Assembly (NCBI GenBank): GCA_009760885.1
Contig: CM019716.1
Span: forward strand, 15,007,202 to 15,071,201
DNA: 64,000 nt
Origin: Achatina immaculata
Taxonomy: Eukaryota; Mollusca; Gastropoda; Stylommatophora; Achatinidae
Direction of reading: 5' to 3'
Shown here piece after piece: positions 46,832 through 57,837 of the stretch (position 1 is its first letter; each line of letters opens with the position of its first letter). A program made the translations under genes and the position numbers. Under the pieces are notes generated by a model, which was not told the DNA's origin, searched no databases, and saw nothing but the letters and a program-made list of their open reading frames with translations.

Positions 46832-47833
46832 TCAAACAGAGATATTCATCAACAACAGCAGAGGAAACAGGATGAAAGCAATGGTGCAGTTACCATGTAA
46901 AATATCTGACACAGCCCCACTATTTAGATATCTGTAAAAACTTGTAAAATCAGGACAATGGCCTGAAATATCGAGAGTCCCGTTGTATGACTGAAACCAC
47001 TGGAACAGTTTTTTGTTGGGAGGCTGAGGGCAGGTTATGAATGGATTATTCTCTAGATTCACGTAGGTAAGATTTCTTAAAGTTGTCAGAGCTATAGGTA
47101 TTTCAGTGAAACCAAGAGAATATATAGAAGAAAGATCAATACTGCTGAGGTGGACGATATTCTTGAAAGCTGAAGGCGAGATTGAATAAATAGGATTGTT
47201 TTTTAAAATTAGGTGCCGTATTGAATTGTTCCTAGGAAAGTTTGCTTCGGTTATATTAGATATATAGTTATAACTTAAATCCAGAGTTTCAATGCTTGAC
47301 GAGAGGTTGTCTGAAGTAATCTCTGAGATGTAATTATTATTTAAATATAAACCAGCGAGTCCAGAAATATTTGCTGTTGGTGGTAATTTTTCTAAAAGAG
47401 TGCCTTCCATACGGAGTTCCTGTAATGTGTTTGCTGAGGAACTGAACGCATTGTCGGGAATGGTCTGCAGTATATTCTGAGAGAGGTCTACATTTTTTAG
47501 AGCGTGACAGGATGAAATCCAGGCCGGCCAATCCAGTATAATCACATTATGCAAGTAAAGGAGTTCAAGCGTATTACCAATGTTTTCCATTATGGTGTCA
47601 TTCCAGTACATAATGGGGATATTTGTTAACGTTAGTGAAAATAGATTGTTTAACTGGAATAATGCGTTTGGGAGCCTGGTAAATTTTGCATTATTAATTG
47701 ACAATATTTTCAAGGTGTTGGCTGAAGCCTGGAAGGCATCTTTCGATATGTTGGTTAATGGAACATCATCAAACATAATGATAGTAAGACCAGGAGGTAA
47801 ACTGTTGCTAGGGACGCTGGTTATGTTCCCGCC
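46832..47833 (-). CDS. LRR-4 exon 3: LRRs, altered C-cap, GPI-like end (protein 395 aa)
   Basis: This is the main exon of LRR-4, joined from 51394-51311, 50675-50574 and 47833-46832, all phase 0. The acceptor TTCTAG precedes GGC GGG AAC. About ten LRRs (for example LAGLYLNNNYISEITSDN). In the LRRCT the usual C-x-C is reduced to one Cys (FITCPQPP). Two more cysteines follow (SGHC and HGNC), and the Ser/Thr linker of LRR-2 and LRR-3 is absent. The last residues are hydrophobic to the stop (FILFPLLLLMNISV), fitting a GPI signal. The cysteine change is shared with LRR-5, so it is older than their duplication. The exon is intact; role unknown. Confidence 0.87.
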   Translation of the reverse strand, partial: GGNITSVPSNSLPPGLTIIMFDDVPLTNISKDAFQASANTLKILSINNAKFTRLPNALFQLNNLFSLTLTNIPIMYWNDTIMENIGNTLELLYLHNVIILDWPAWISSCHALKNVDLSQNILQTIPDNAFSSSANTLQELRMEGTLLEKLPPTANISGLAGLYLNNNYISEITSDNLSSSIETLDLSYNYISNITEANFPRNNSIRHLILKNNPIYSISPSAFKNIVHLSSIDLSSIYSLGFTEIPIALTTLRNLTYVNLENNPFITCPQPPNKKLFQWFQSYNGTLDISGHCPDFTSFYRYLNSGAVSDILHGNCTIAFILFPLLLLMNISV

Positions 47834-47894
47834 CTAGAAGAGAGACAAAACGTATATTAACCTGAGAAAACAAGTAATTATATGATCATAACTT

Positions 47895-48260
47895 TTCTTC
47901 TTCTTCTTCTTCTTCTTCTTCTTCGCCAGTCTTCCAGGAATTGGGAGCTGGTGTTCTTTGAAGCCGATGTGGTGAAGATGTAGAGGCCACAGCACCGTGT
48001 CGGACTGGGGGCGGGTTATGTCGGCTATTTATTTCAGTCCTTGAATGAAACCAAAAAGCAAGGATGGAAGCAGTACTTCTTTAGCAGACTCCACTACCAT
48101 GGGGACTATGGCGATTCCTGCCTCATTAGTCGGCCTAGGTCTGTTGCTAGTGGTACCAACTGAAATGTGGAACATGGTCTTGGCCAACTATGTCTCGCCA
48201 CCCTGAAACCAGCATGTCAGGTGGCTTATCGCCAATCTGGACAGGGTCTTCATGTAAACT
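47895..48260 (-). repeat. Unassigned retroposon-like 3' end with (GAA)n tail
   Basis: A (TTC)n run at 47898-47923 borders GC-richer sequence with an AATAAA on the minus strand. This looks like the 3' end of a retroposed element in LRR-4 intron 2, but no family is recognised. Confidence 0.4.
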
Positions 48261-48489
48261 TCTGAGCATGAAAAACTTCATTAACGAATGTATGAAATGT
48301 GTCTAAATTGTTTCCATTAAGTCGTATCGATGAGATAAAAGCTATACGTATATCAATTAAATTTTTTGTTTCTGATGCAGAAAAGAGATATCTAGCATTT
48401 ACTTTCATCTTGTGTCATCTTTCCATGAAAGATTGGCTAAAATCCATTTCTAGCTTGTTTATGTATGGTTTTTAGGAGGCTATTTTTCA

Positions 48490-48795
48490 TGTATCGGTAA
48501 AAGGTAAAGGTAAAATTCCCGTGTCTGTGCCACTAAGGCATTGGGGAATACGGTGTTAGGCCGTTGTTTTCCATGATCTTCGGCACCTGAAAGTGTGATG
48601 TGGTCAGTATCACGCCTGGCCGCTTTACCTTCCCAGATTTCTCTGATAGCAGTTGTTTTTTTTTAGGCTGGGTGAACCACGGGGCCTTTTTTGGTGTGCA
48701 CGTAGAAAAAAATCCCACTGATAGGACTGAACCTGGCACCATCAGATTAGTAAACAGAGCACCTAACCACTCAGCTAAGCAGGCCGCCTTCATGT
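48490..48795 (-). mobile_element. tRNA-derived SINE
   Basis: Minus-strand head GCTTAGCTGAGTGGTTAGG and GGTTCAGTCC in A- and B-box positions. Ends in the aattttacctttacc direction. Lies in LRR-4 intron 2. Confidence 0.78.
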
Positions 48796-49382
48796 TTCGG
48801 TAGACTTTTCTATCTCTTGATGTTGTCCATCGACCCTTGCTCTTTTGCCCTCCATTTTTTTATGATCAATATTTTTTCTGTCACAACAGCTTAGTTTTCC
48901 TATCCTTTTATTTTTAGTTCTTTACATTTTTATCTTCAATTACATCTGTTCGTTCTGTAGATAATTTTTCTGCTTTTAAATGTGTAAGAAATTCTTTGTT
49001 CCTCGTTTATTCATATTTCTTTTCCATTTCTTTCATTCTGCTGTACAAAGTTATCTAGAATAAAAAATATCAGCTGTCTGTAGGAGGAGATAATGAAAGA
49101 GCGAATGAAAAGAAAATGATTTAGAAAACAGCGAAATTATGAGTCCGATGGTATAGTAAAGACCTATTTCTGCCGGTGTATGGTTTTATCAGTCACTTTC
49201 AAAAGAAATTCAAACCTTCACTGACATTTAGTGAGAATACAAAAGACAGAGAATTTCACTGTCACTACAAGAATGAATTTAAAAAATAATAATAAAGAGA
49301 GAAGGACAGAAAACAAAATCTGAACAGAATAAACAAGTGACGGGGGACAACAATATCAACCAGTCTGATTCAATATACCGGG

Positions 49383-50170
49383 TCATTCATTCATTTGCAT
49401 GTCCCTTGCGGAACTTTACCTCCCAAACAGCACTCCTGTAGGCCTCTCGGTTGTGAGCAAGATTACCTGCCGCTGCTGCATCCATTTGCAGATCGTAAAC
49501 GATGTCTTGCAGCCATCTTCGCTTTGGTCTTCCTCTCTTTCTTTTTCCCATTATGTATCCTTCCAATATGGTCTTCTCTAAATTATCATGACGTTTAATG
49601 TGTCCAAAATATTTAAGTTTTCTCTCTTTAATCCTCTTTACTAGCCAGCCTTCTTCAATATTAAGGTCTAGTGGTATAGATATATTTGTTCTTTTTTGTG
49701 TCCATGATATCTGAAGAACTCTTCTGTAGCATTTACATTCAAAAGCATATATGTGTTTCTCAGATGTTTTGTTAAGTGTCCAGGTCTCACCGGCATATGT
49801 TGTGATGCGAAAGATGCATGGCCTTAAAAATCTTATTTTTGTGGTTCTGTCTGCTCCTCTCCACAGATTCTTTATTTGTTTTACTTTCCCTCATTGTATC
49901 TCCATTATTAGTTAGTAGTGATCCAAGATATTCAAAACTCTCCACTTCTTCCAGTTTTTCCTCATTGATACATATTTCAGCTGCCTTGTTTGTTTTGTCA
50001 GTTATCATGAATTTATTTTCTTTGCATTAAGATAGAGGTTCTGCTCTTCGCTGTTCTTACGGACTGACATCATTAGTTTTTCCGTTCCTTTTTTGTGTTG
50101 TAGACAGTAATATTGTGTCGTCAGCATATCTAATCTCTGGTATTTCATAACCTCCAATTGTTATATGGGT
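49383..50170 (-). mobile_element. LINE-A 3' half in LRR-4 intron 2
   Basis: Minus strand carries YADD-region DNA at the high-coordinate end, then MITDKTNKAAEICINEEK, NGDTMRESK (an internal deletion joins it to NKESVERS), and the GRPKRRWLQDI-type tail with (ATGA)n. Confidence 0.88.
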
Positions 50171-50573
50171 ACTCCACCTTGCTGATATACCGGGTACGGC
50201 ATAAAAAAAAAATAAAATCTTCTGGTCGGCATCCATGATCTTTAAAAAAAAAAGATTGAATTCTTATCAATAAATATGAAAGGACAATAAAATATTAACA
50301 GAACTGTGGAAAGTAATCGCGATCTTTCATGGATATTTCAATGATTGTTTACATTTCCATGAAATATTGCGGTTAATCCTCATATCGTGTTTATTTCTTG
50401 ATTCATTATCATAGTTTGTAAGGACCTTTGATATCAAAGGTGCATATCATTCCTTTTTTCCTACAGTTATATCGTCGTGATTATTATATTTTCTTCTTTT
50501 ACATTTATATGGTTATTTAGAAACATTCACACTCTTCAATAAAGTTATTCTAAAGGTAATCTCTTGTACTCAC

Positions 50574-50675
50574 TTTAAACTCTAAGAGGGTAGTGGTTGA
50601 GTTCGTATCATTTTGTAGATCTGGCATTTCGTTCAGGTTGTTACAGGTTACGATGTTTTCATCGCAGTCGCAAAC
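50574..50675 (-). CDS. LRR-4 exon 2: cysteine-rich LRR N-cap
   Basis: 34 codons between acceptor TTGTTTCAG and donor AAA|GTGAGT. VCDCDENIVTC gives cysteines 30, 32 and 39, which with Cys25 complete the LRRNT pattern. Two N-glycosylation sequons (NDT, NST) follow. Confidence 0.85.
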
Positions 50676-50734
50676 CTGAAACAATAAAATCTGCTTAATA
50701 TTTGTTTATGACCTTAATTGAAACACAACACATG

Positions 50735-50870
50735 TGTTGTTCTGTTATCATCATCATCATCACCATTATCATCATCATCATCATCATCAGGTGCCGTGCC
50801 GACTGGCGTCGGCTATTATGCTTCTCCAAAGTACACGATCCTTCATGCAGGCCATCAGCCTGTTACGTCA
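50735..50870 (-). mobile_element. LINE-G extreme 3' end with (GAT)n tail
   Basis: gtgccgtgccgactggcgtc, ggctattatgcttctcc and cttcatgcaggccatcag match 42640-42715. The ATC repeats at 50748-50789 are the tail. Confidence 0.8.
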
Positions 50871-51310
50871 TACAGGAGGTAAAAAGTAGAAAAGGAAAAG
50901 AAAGAAAAAAGGGAGGAAAAAAACTTTGGTTTCTAGCTCTAATAATTACAGTGCTCCATAGCTGTGTCCAAAGATTTTGTAGTAAAGTAGACAGACAGAC
51001 AGACAGACAGATAGAAGCGTCAGTTTACGAAAGAAATACTGTCATTAAGAATGTTAGGAAACCAACCGAAGTATAAATTAGATAATAACATATTGTATTT
51101 AGGAGAAAAGAAAGGTCGGTCAGTTGCAGTGTATAAAATCTGTTTCTACGGCACATAGCTAAACTGTAGAACAACGCACTCAACAGTGGTCTGCTAAATG
51201 TATATAAAGACATGGTGATAACACAGTAGTAAAATAGATCATGAAATTGCAATCGCTTAACATAAAATACATTACCTGGAAACAAAACTCATTAGTACGC
51301 ATGCACTCAC

Positions 51311-51394
51311 CGCGTAGGGACATGCTGTGGCCACGGTTAACATGAGACAAGCTATGTTGAAGATTGTAAGGTCGATATTGCAGATCGAATTCAT
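51311..51394 (-). CDS. LRR-4 exon 1: signal peptide
   Basis: The ATG at 51394 gives 28 codons: MNSICNIDL, a hydrophobic core and TACPYA with Cys25. The donor is GCG|GTGAGT. Longer in-frame extension to 51511 is open but lacks a signal-like start, so 51394 is preferred by comparison with the other copies. Confidence 0.83.
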
Positions 51395-51399
51395 CTTAT

Positions 51400-52125
51400 T
51401 TCCTTGAATTGTAAAACACAAGGTGGATGTAAAGGAACTACAAATCTTAGGTAAGTTTAAAAACAACGAAGTAAATCCCTGCTCGGAATAGTTTATTTGA
51501 ATTGTGCGCAACTTTCCAAGATATCGGAGTCTTTTTTTTCAAATGTTGCAAACGATTACGTGCAGTACACGTTTATAAAGTAGGAACAATGTATGTAGAC
51601 TTGAAAGGGTTAATAAATACACAGACACTCCTCACGTGATCACTGACTTTCTTCAGTTATCGGACTTTAATGAGTGGTTAGTTTTCATGCGAACCGTTGC
51701 GCCCATCACAAGATAACATTACTGTAATATTTATACGGGCAACACACGTGACACGTCAATCCCACATGAGATAATCACTTCAATACAAAGCAATACACGT
51801 TAGTGAAATTTACTTAAGAACAACGTCTATTTGTGTTCACATTTCCCAAACTATCTGTCTCCACCATTATAATACTTTGGTCAATCACACTTCTACTTAC
51901 ATGTGTTTACATCTGTTACAAGATCTATAATCCTGCCAGTGTACAAACTATTCTGTAGCGGCCGTATATCCGTCTCGCTCATTTATACGGGCGACCACAG
52001 CAATGATAATACCAGTGATGTTTGATGTTTGGCTTCTGAAAAGCTGAAAACATTTTAATAAATTGAGAATTTGTTGAATAAAGTCAGTTCAACGAATGTG
52101 TGCTTTAAATTCTGTCAACCTAATG
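51400..52125. other. Upstream region of LRR-4, no gene seen
   Basis: AT-rich; no clear core promoter element. Confidence 0.5.
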
Positions 52126-52129
52126 CACT

Positions 52130-52520
52130 TTCATAAAGCATTGTTAACATGTTATGACGACAACTAAGGCACTTTCACACAGAATTGTTAACACGTTGTG
52201 ACCGCGACAACTAACGCACTTTCACAGAGCATTGTTAACATGTTATGACGACAACTAAGGCACTTTCACACAGAATTGTTAACATATTATGACAGCGACA
52301 ACTAAGGCACTTTCACACAGCATTGTTAACATGTTATGACGACAACTAAGGCACTTTCACACAGCATTATTAACATATTATGACCGCGACAACTAAGGCA
52401 CTTTCACACAGCATTGTTAACATATTATGACCGCGACAACTAAGGCACTTTCCCATAGCATTGTTAACATATTATGACCGCGACAACTAAGGCACTTTCG
52501 CACAGCATTGTTAACACGTT
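52130..52520. repeat. 44-47-bp minisatellite, about eight copies
   Basis: Units contain aaggcactttcacacagcat and tgttaacatgttatgac. An optional cgc/agc insert (gaccgcgacaac against gacgacaac) makes length variants. Confidence 0.9.
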
Positions 52521-52524
52521 GTGA

Positions 52525-53335
52525 CCGCGACGAAATTGTCTTTCTTCATTGCTACTTTTTAATTTGTGAATCCACTTCTTCTTTTTGTTCAGTTCAACAT
52601 TTCAAAACACCACGTTCCAAATATATCAAATCTTCTGTCTGTCCTAAATTACTTCTGGTTCTAACTGCTTTTCTATCTCCTGAATATATATTGCTCTACT
52701 TGTCCGTCTGTTCTATCTGTCGTTGCACTTATCTACCTTTCTTTTCTTCTTTTATTTGTCGTCCCTGTTTTCTACTTTGTCTTCTTTTTCTCTATCCTCT
52801 CTTTTGTCTGACCTCGTTCTTCTCTGTCTTCTTTTTGTTTTCAAGCCTGCATGTCTGGCTTATATATCGTAAGTTTGTTGTCCAATAGGATAAACCTCTA
52901 AATCTTTTTATTGGTCAGCTGGTTGACTACATAGTGACTGGACTTCATGATAAGTCGGTCCAATTCCTTTGGTCATTTCATTGGTTCGCTGGACTATTCA
53001 TGTGTGCAAATTGCGTCCTAAGATTAGCAAATATGCCTCACCTGTCAATAAGTCTGTTGCGTCATATCCATCTATTCAATTTTCTTGTGAGGGTAAACTC
53101 TTCTTATCTGGTATCAAGTGTTTGCAATATCATTCAGTTTAGTCGTGTCAGGACTGTTATAATTCGGGTGTATCTCTTTAATTTAACTTTCTCTCAGTTT
53201 CATTATATCTCTATGTATCTACTTAATCCTGTAGTAATAATAATAATAATACAGTGGGATGTTCCTCTCCCACCTATTCTTAAATTTCCATTGTTTCTTG
53301 TCTACTTTCTACTGATCAATAATATATTGTCTTAT
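52525..53335. other. T-rich DNA, no gene supported
   Basis: Two open stretches (52508-52888 and 52934-53371, +) encode hydrophobic, Phe/Leu/Ser-rich residues as expected from T-rich DNA. I see no domain or splice context. Confidence 0.5.
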
Positions 53336-53339
53336 ATTT

Positions 53340-53465
53340 ATATCCTTCCCGTGCCGTTAAACGTCACATAGGGCTCTCAAGGTAGTTCGCCAATTTATCC
53401 TGTTTTGGCGAGCTTTTCAACCTCATCAAGGGATTTTATGCCTATTAATTTGGCCTCTCTTAATT
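53340..53465 (-). mobile_element. LINE-C 3' end fragment
   Basis: tatccttcccgtgccgttaa and cctcatcaagggat match 36870-36975 and 17463-17570. Confidence 0.7.
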
Positions 53466-53764
53466 TCTAACACACTTCCAGTGTGACGTGCAAGATGGCG
53501 GACGTGTTTTTAAAGCTCTCGCCGACACGCTTCATCTGTCACATATCCTGTACCGGGAACTGGGCATAAGGCTAACAACCTTATCCTAGGACCTATCTAG
53601 AGGCGAATCTAGATGGAAAAAAAAGAAATCGTTATTGAATCTCGATAAAAAATAATCTCAACTATAATAAAAATTTTAATAATAGTAGTAATAATAATAA
53701 CTTTAATAATAATAACAACATTAATAATAATACTACTATACTAATACACAGGCCACTATTTTAC

Positions 53765-54095
53765 ATTGAGAGTGGTTCCTCTGGGCATGTAATGTTCCAA
53801 GATGGTGCCTTTACAGTCCCAGAAGAGCGTGAGCATGAACTTTTCGGCCGATGGAGTGTAGCAGATTTCTCTGGAAAAAAATAACCAGTCCTTGCTGGTC
53901 TGTTTTGTCTCTAGCTCGAAGCAATGTACCCAGCATTCATCACCTGTGACTAGATGTCATAGAAAGCGATCTCCTTCTTTTTCGGATCGGCAGGCACTCA
54001 AGAAACGAATAACTGTGTGCTGTTCTTCTCTCGTGCATGCATTCCAAGTGAGCGGTCATCTTTGATCTGGCCTGCTGACATCATATTTTCAAAAT
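53765..54095 (-). mobile_element. mariner transposase central relic
   Basis: Minus strand encodes VTGDECWVHCFELETKQTS and LTLFWDCKGTILEHYMPRGT, the regions around the first catalytic Asp (TGDE) and the second (FWD) of mariner transposase, with stops elsewhere. Confidence 0.8.
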
Positions 54096-54389
54096 GGCCG
54101 ACATGCAATATACATCTAGAGAGAGATGGTATAATGTATCTGTACTATAATTGTTTGCCACTCGATATGAATATTTTTTAGAGCAAAGTTAAGGTTAATT
54201 TTTTACTCGGGTATTATCCTTCACCCCAAAACATACAATACTCACAAAGAACTAGCAACGAGGAAAGCAACCACAGCCAATATTTTATGCACATGTAAGC
54301 AATCATTAAAATATCCCTGAAATATTGGGATTCCTTTCCGTACTGCGGTTACATTTTAAACTTACCCTCTTATATAGTATTACAATCAG

Positions 54390-55236
54390 CCAGTTAGTCA
54401 TTTGCATGTCCTTTGCGGAACTTTGCCTCCCTAACATCTCTCCTGTAGGCCTCTCGGTTGTAAGATGGCCTGCTGCTGATGCATCCATTTGCAGATTATC
54501 AACGATTTCTTGCAGCCATCTTCGCCTTGGTCTTCCTCTCTTTTTACCATTTTTTTGCGATCTTTCAAGACGATCTTCTCTAGAATATCATGACGTTTAA
54601 TGTGTCCAAGATATTTAAATTTTATCTGTTTAATTCTCTTCGCTAGCCAGCCGCCTTCTTCAATATTAAGTTCCTGCAGTATGGATATATGTGTTCTGTT
54701 TGTGTCCACGATATTCGAAGAACTCCTCTATAGCATTTACATTCAAAGGCATTTATGTGTTTGTCAGTTGTTTTGTTAAGTGTCTAGGTCTCACGGGCAT
54801 ATGTTTAGATGGGAAAGATACATGCCCTTAAAAATCATTTTTGTGGTTCTGTCTCCTCCTCTCCACAGATTCTTTATTTGTTTTACTTTCTGAAGAGCGA
54901 TAGATGTCCTCATTTTAATTTCCCTCATTGTATCTCTATTATTAGTTAGTAATGATCCAAGATATTAAAAACTCTCCACCTCTTCCAGTTTTTCCTCATT
55001 GATACATATTTCAGCTGCCTTGTTTGTTTGATCAGTCGTCATCAATTTAGTTTCCTTCGTATTAAGATAGAGGTTTTGCTCTTTACTATTTTTACGGACT
55101 GACATAATTAGTTTTTCAATTCTTTTTTTGTGTTGTAGACAGTAATACTGTGTCATCAGCATATCTAATCTCTAGTATTTCATAACCTCCAATTTTTGGG
55201 GCATCGTAATATTCTTTGTCTACATCTTCTCTTATC
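54390..55236 (-). mobile_element. LINE-A 3' half, left arm of an inverted pair
   Basis: Minus strand runs from REDVDKEYYDAPKIGGYEI and RYADDTVLLSTTQKK to the C-terminal tail and gcaaatgact end. It abuts a second LINE-A copy in the opposite orientation at 55238. Confidence 0.88.
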
Positions 55237-55237
55237 G

Positions 55238-55750
55238 TTCTTAAGAAAGTAAAACAACTAAAGAATTTTTGGACAGGAACAGATAGAACTACAAAAATAA
55301 GATTTTTAAGAGCATGCATTTTTCCCATCACAACATATGCCTGTGAGACCTGGACACTTAACAAAACAGCTGAGAAACACATAAATGCCTTTGAATGTAA
55401 ATGCTACAGAAGAGTTCTTCAAATATCAGCGACACAAAAAGGAGCAAATATATCCATACTACAAGAACTTAATATTGAAGAAGGCTGGCTAGTAAAGAGG
55501 ATTAAAGAGAGAAAACTAAAATATTTTGGACACATTAACCGTCATGATAATATAGAGAAGACTGTCTTGGAAGGGTACATAGTGGGAAAAAGAAGGAGAG
55601 GAAGACCAAAGCGAAGATGGCTGCAAGACATCGTTGATGATCTGCAAATGGATGCATCAACAGCAGGCCATCTTGCTCACAACCGAGAGTTCTACAGGAG
55701 TGCTGTTAGGGAGTCAAAGTTCCGCAAGGGACATGCAAATAAATGAATGA
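55238..55750 (+). mobile_element. LINE-A 3' third, right arm of an inverted pair
   Basis: Opens with KKVKQLKNFWTGTDRTTKIR and stays in a single frame through TYACETWTLNKTAEKHINA, KLKYFGHINRHDN and GRPKRRWLQDIVDDLQMDA to the stop. It is the least damaged C-terminal copy. Confidence 0.9.
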
Positions 55751-55852
55751 GATAAAAACAAGTATTTACTGAGCCTACTTTGTAATAACGTGCACATGAA
55801 AGGCGGGAGACTGTTTAGTTTATGTTTCAGTGTAAGAAGATTTGGAGAGTTT

Positions 55853-55915
55853 ATTTCAGTGATTCTCAAGCTTTTTTCGAGCCACAGCCACCTTGGCTTC
55901 CAAATACACTTGTTT
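55853..55915 (+). mobile_element. Solitary hAT-like terminus
   Basis: cagtgattctcaagctt followed by cgagccacagccacc looks like the end of a hAT-type element. I see no matching inverted end nearby. Confidence 0.4.
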
Positions 55916-55984
55916 ACAAATAGGAAAGAGAGGTTTTCATACAGGAAGGTAATATAACACGGTTTTGTCTGGTTAGATCTCGAA

Positions 55985-56115
55985 ACAAATGAGAGAAAAA
56001 GTATGGAAGTGGGAGAAAAAAATTACTAGAGAATTATCTAAGATCTGAACCACGGACTCTGGTAGGACGAGCAGCCGCCTAGCTACGAGAGAACAGCGCA
56101 TTAATAAACTTAGAT
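55985..56115 (-). mobile_element. tRNA-like SINE head
   Basis: Minus strand has CGTAGCTAGGCGGCTGCTCG and CCGTGGTTCAGATC in A- and B-box positions. The body is not clearly related to the other SINEs. Confidence 0.5.
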
Positions 56116-56219
56116 ATCTTGCACTCCCCTCCCTTCTCCCACTGATAACAGAGCCATCAGTGTGTGTTTGATCGAAAATTATGGCACTGGGAAAGTTAAG
56201 GAGACCATGACACATAAAT

Positions 56220-56770
56220 TCCGTCCCTTAAATTCAGTCTCTCACATGTACCAAATTTATGAGACATGCATGGTCTCCTACAAATGTCTAGTGAATTCTG
56301 GACAATAATAACAATAAATAAATGAATCCTCTTTTATATACAGATAGTTCATGTTATAGGTTCATAACACACTGTGCTTTGCTACTTTACTTGTCTCCAA
56401 GACCACACACCTAGCATCACCCTACACACTTCTAGCTTAGTTTTAAGTTAACAGCGCCTGCTGATCTCTTTTCTCCGCCTCCCCCCCCCGAATCTTCCAT
56501 GTCCCTCTCTGCCAAGGAGGCAGTACCATCCACTTTAGCATTTACTGCTCTGTGTTGATCTGTTTATTGCTTCTTCAATTATCCTGTGTTTGTTTCGTTA
56601 TGTCCTCTTTGTAATCCGTTTTTTTTTAATTTTAGAAATTTGGCTGTTTTGTTGAACATTGTTTGTGTGAAAACAAGAATTATCTGTATTACATCAGCTG
56701 TTACAGTGAATTAAAGTGTTGTATTTCAGCGTGGTGATAGTTCTCCCTCCCACGGGCACAGCAAGGTCAG
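56220..56770. other. No gene seen
   Basis: A C9 run near 56482 and T runs; no coding signal. Confidence 0.5.
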
Positions 56771-56775
56771 TGGAC

Positions 56776-57133
56776 AACATGGGAGAAAGTCCTGCAGAGA
56801 TCACTAACATGGGAGAAAGTCCTGCAGAGATCGGGAGAAAGTCCTGCAGAGATCACTAACATGGGAGAAAGTCCTGCAGAGATCACTAAAATGGAATGGA
56901 AAATGGCACCCTTGAGACTCAGCTTCATCATCAGAGCTACTTATGACCTTCTGCCTACAGGCTCCAACCTATACAAGTGGGGTGTACCAGAAGACACAAA
57001 GTGCCCTCTCTGCAACGAAAGGCAAACATTGGAGCATGTGCTGTCAGCATGCAGAGTGTCCTTAGGTCAAGGACGCTACACCTGGGGACACAACGTGGTA
57101 CAACCAGTGGGTACCAAGATTAACAAAAACTAG
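56776..57133 (+). mobile_element. LINE C-terminal zinc-finger-like region with a coding 30-bp repeat
   Basis: LRLSFIIRATYDLLPTGSNL, then CPLCNERQTLEHVLSAC and GRYTWGHNVV match the zf-RVT-like end of another LINE group. A 30-bp repeat (acatgggagaaagtcctgca start; MGESPAEITN in protein) precedes it, with one shortened unit. Confidence 0.75.
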
Positions 57134-57139
57134 AAAAAG

Positions 57140-57795
57140 CAGTCAGTACAACAGTTAGAACATTGAAAATACGAAATTATGTTTATGCGTCAGTAGATTC
57201 ATATTTACAAGAACAGACTAGAATAACCACAATTAATTATTAATTACTGTTTTAATTTCCAACTCGTTTCTTGATACAACAATATTTTGTACTGTTTCTT
57301 TTCGCCTTAAAATCAGACAAAGTAGAAAAATGTGTTAGTTGTTCTCAGAAGCTGTCGCTCAGTGTTTGTTGTAGACTGACCGTGTCTCGTCTCTGACTGT
57401 AATAATATTTTGAATGGAGCAATCGACAAAATAAAATGAGTTAAAGTTCAAAAGTTCAGTGTCTTCGTTTATCAAGGGCGACGACAATAAAGAAAGAGCA
57501 TATAAACATTAAAATATTGTCACGGGTGGCGGGAATCTCTGCCAGATAAGTGTTATTTATGTGTTTATTTCGTGTTCATTTATAATGTCGTTATTTTTTT
57601 TTTGGTTGCATTTATGGTGTTTCTTTCATTTAGCTGTATTTGATAAAGTCATGTTGTCAATTTTTTTGTTTTTGTTCTTAAGTTGAAATGTATAGTACTT
57701 AATTTTTATTACATATATTTGTACTGGATGTTGTTTCAACTTATCTTTATTATGTGAACACATAATTCTTCAAAGTCATCACATTTGTAATTCCA
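57140..57795. other. No gene seen, ends in (AT)n
   Basis: AT-rich; (AT)n at 57800-57834 borders the next LINE. Confidence 0.5.
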
Positions 57796-57796
57796 A

Positions 57797-57837
<41 letters not shown>

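Larger units (their letters stand above)
45160..47833. repeat. Duplicon A: LRR-4 exon 3 and its 3' flank
   Basis: Matches 61930-64000 over the exon and about 1.4-1.7 kb beyond it, at a constant offset near 16.48 kb once the CT tract is allowed for. Shared blocks include aagccgtccagaca/aagccgtccagacc, gagatgaaagtctccagatg and tgttgagtcaacgtgac. Confidence 0.9.

Noticed and set aside
52508..53371. Two hydrophobic frames that could suggest a membrane protein
   Set aside because: Hydrophobicity follows from T-rich DNA (Phe, Leu, Ser codons); codon use is not gene-like and no homologue is apparent.
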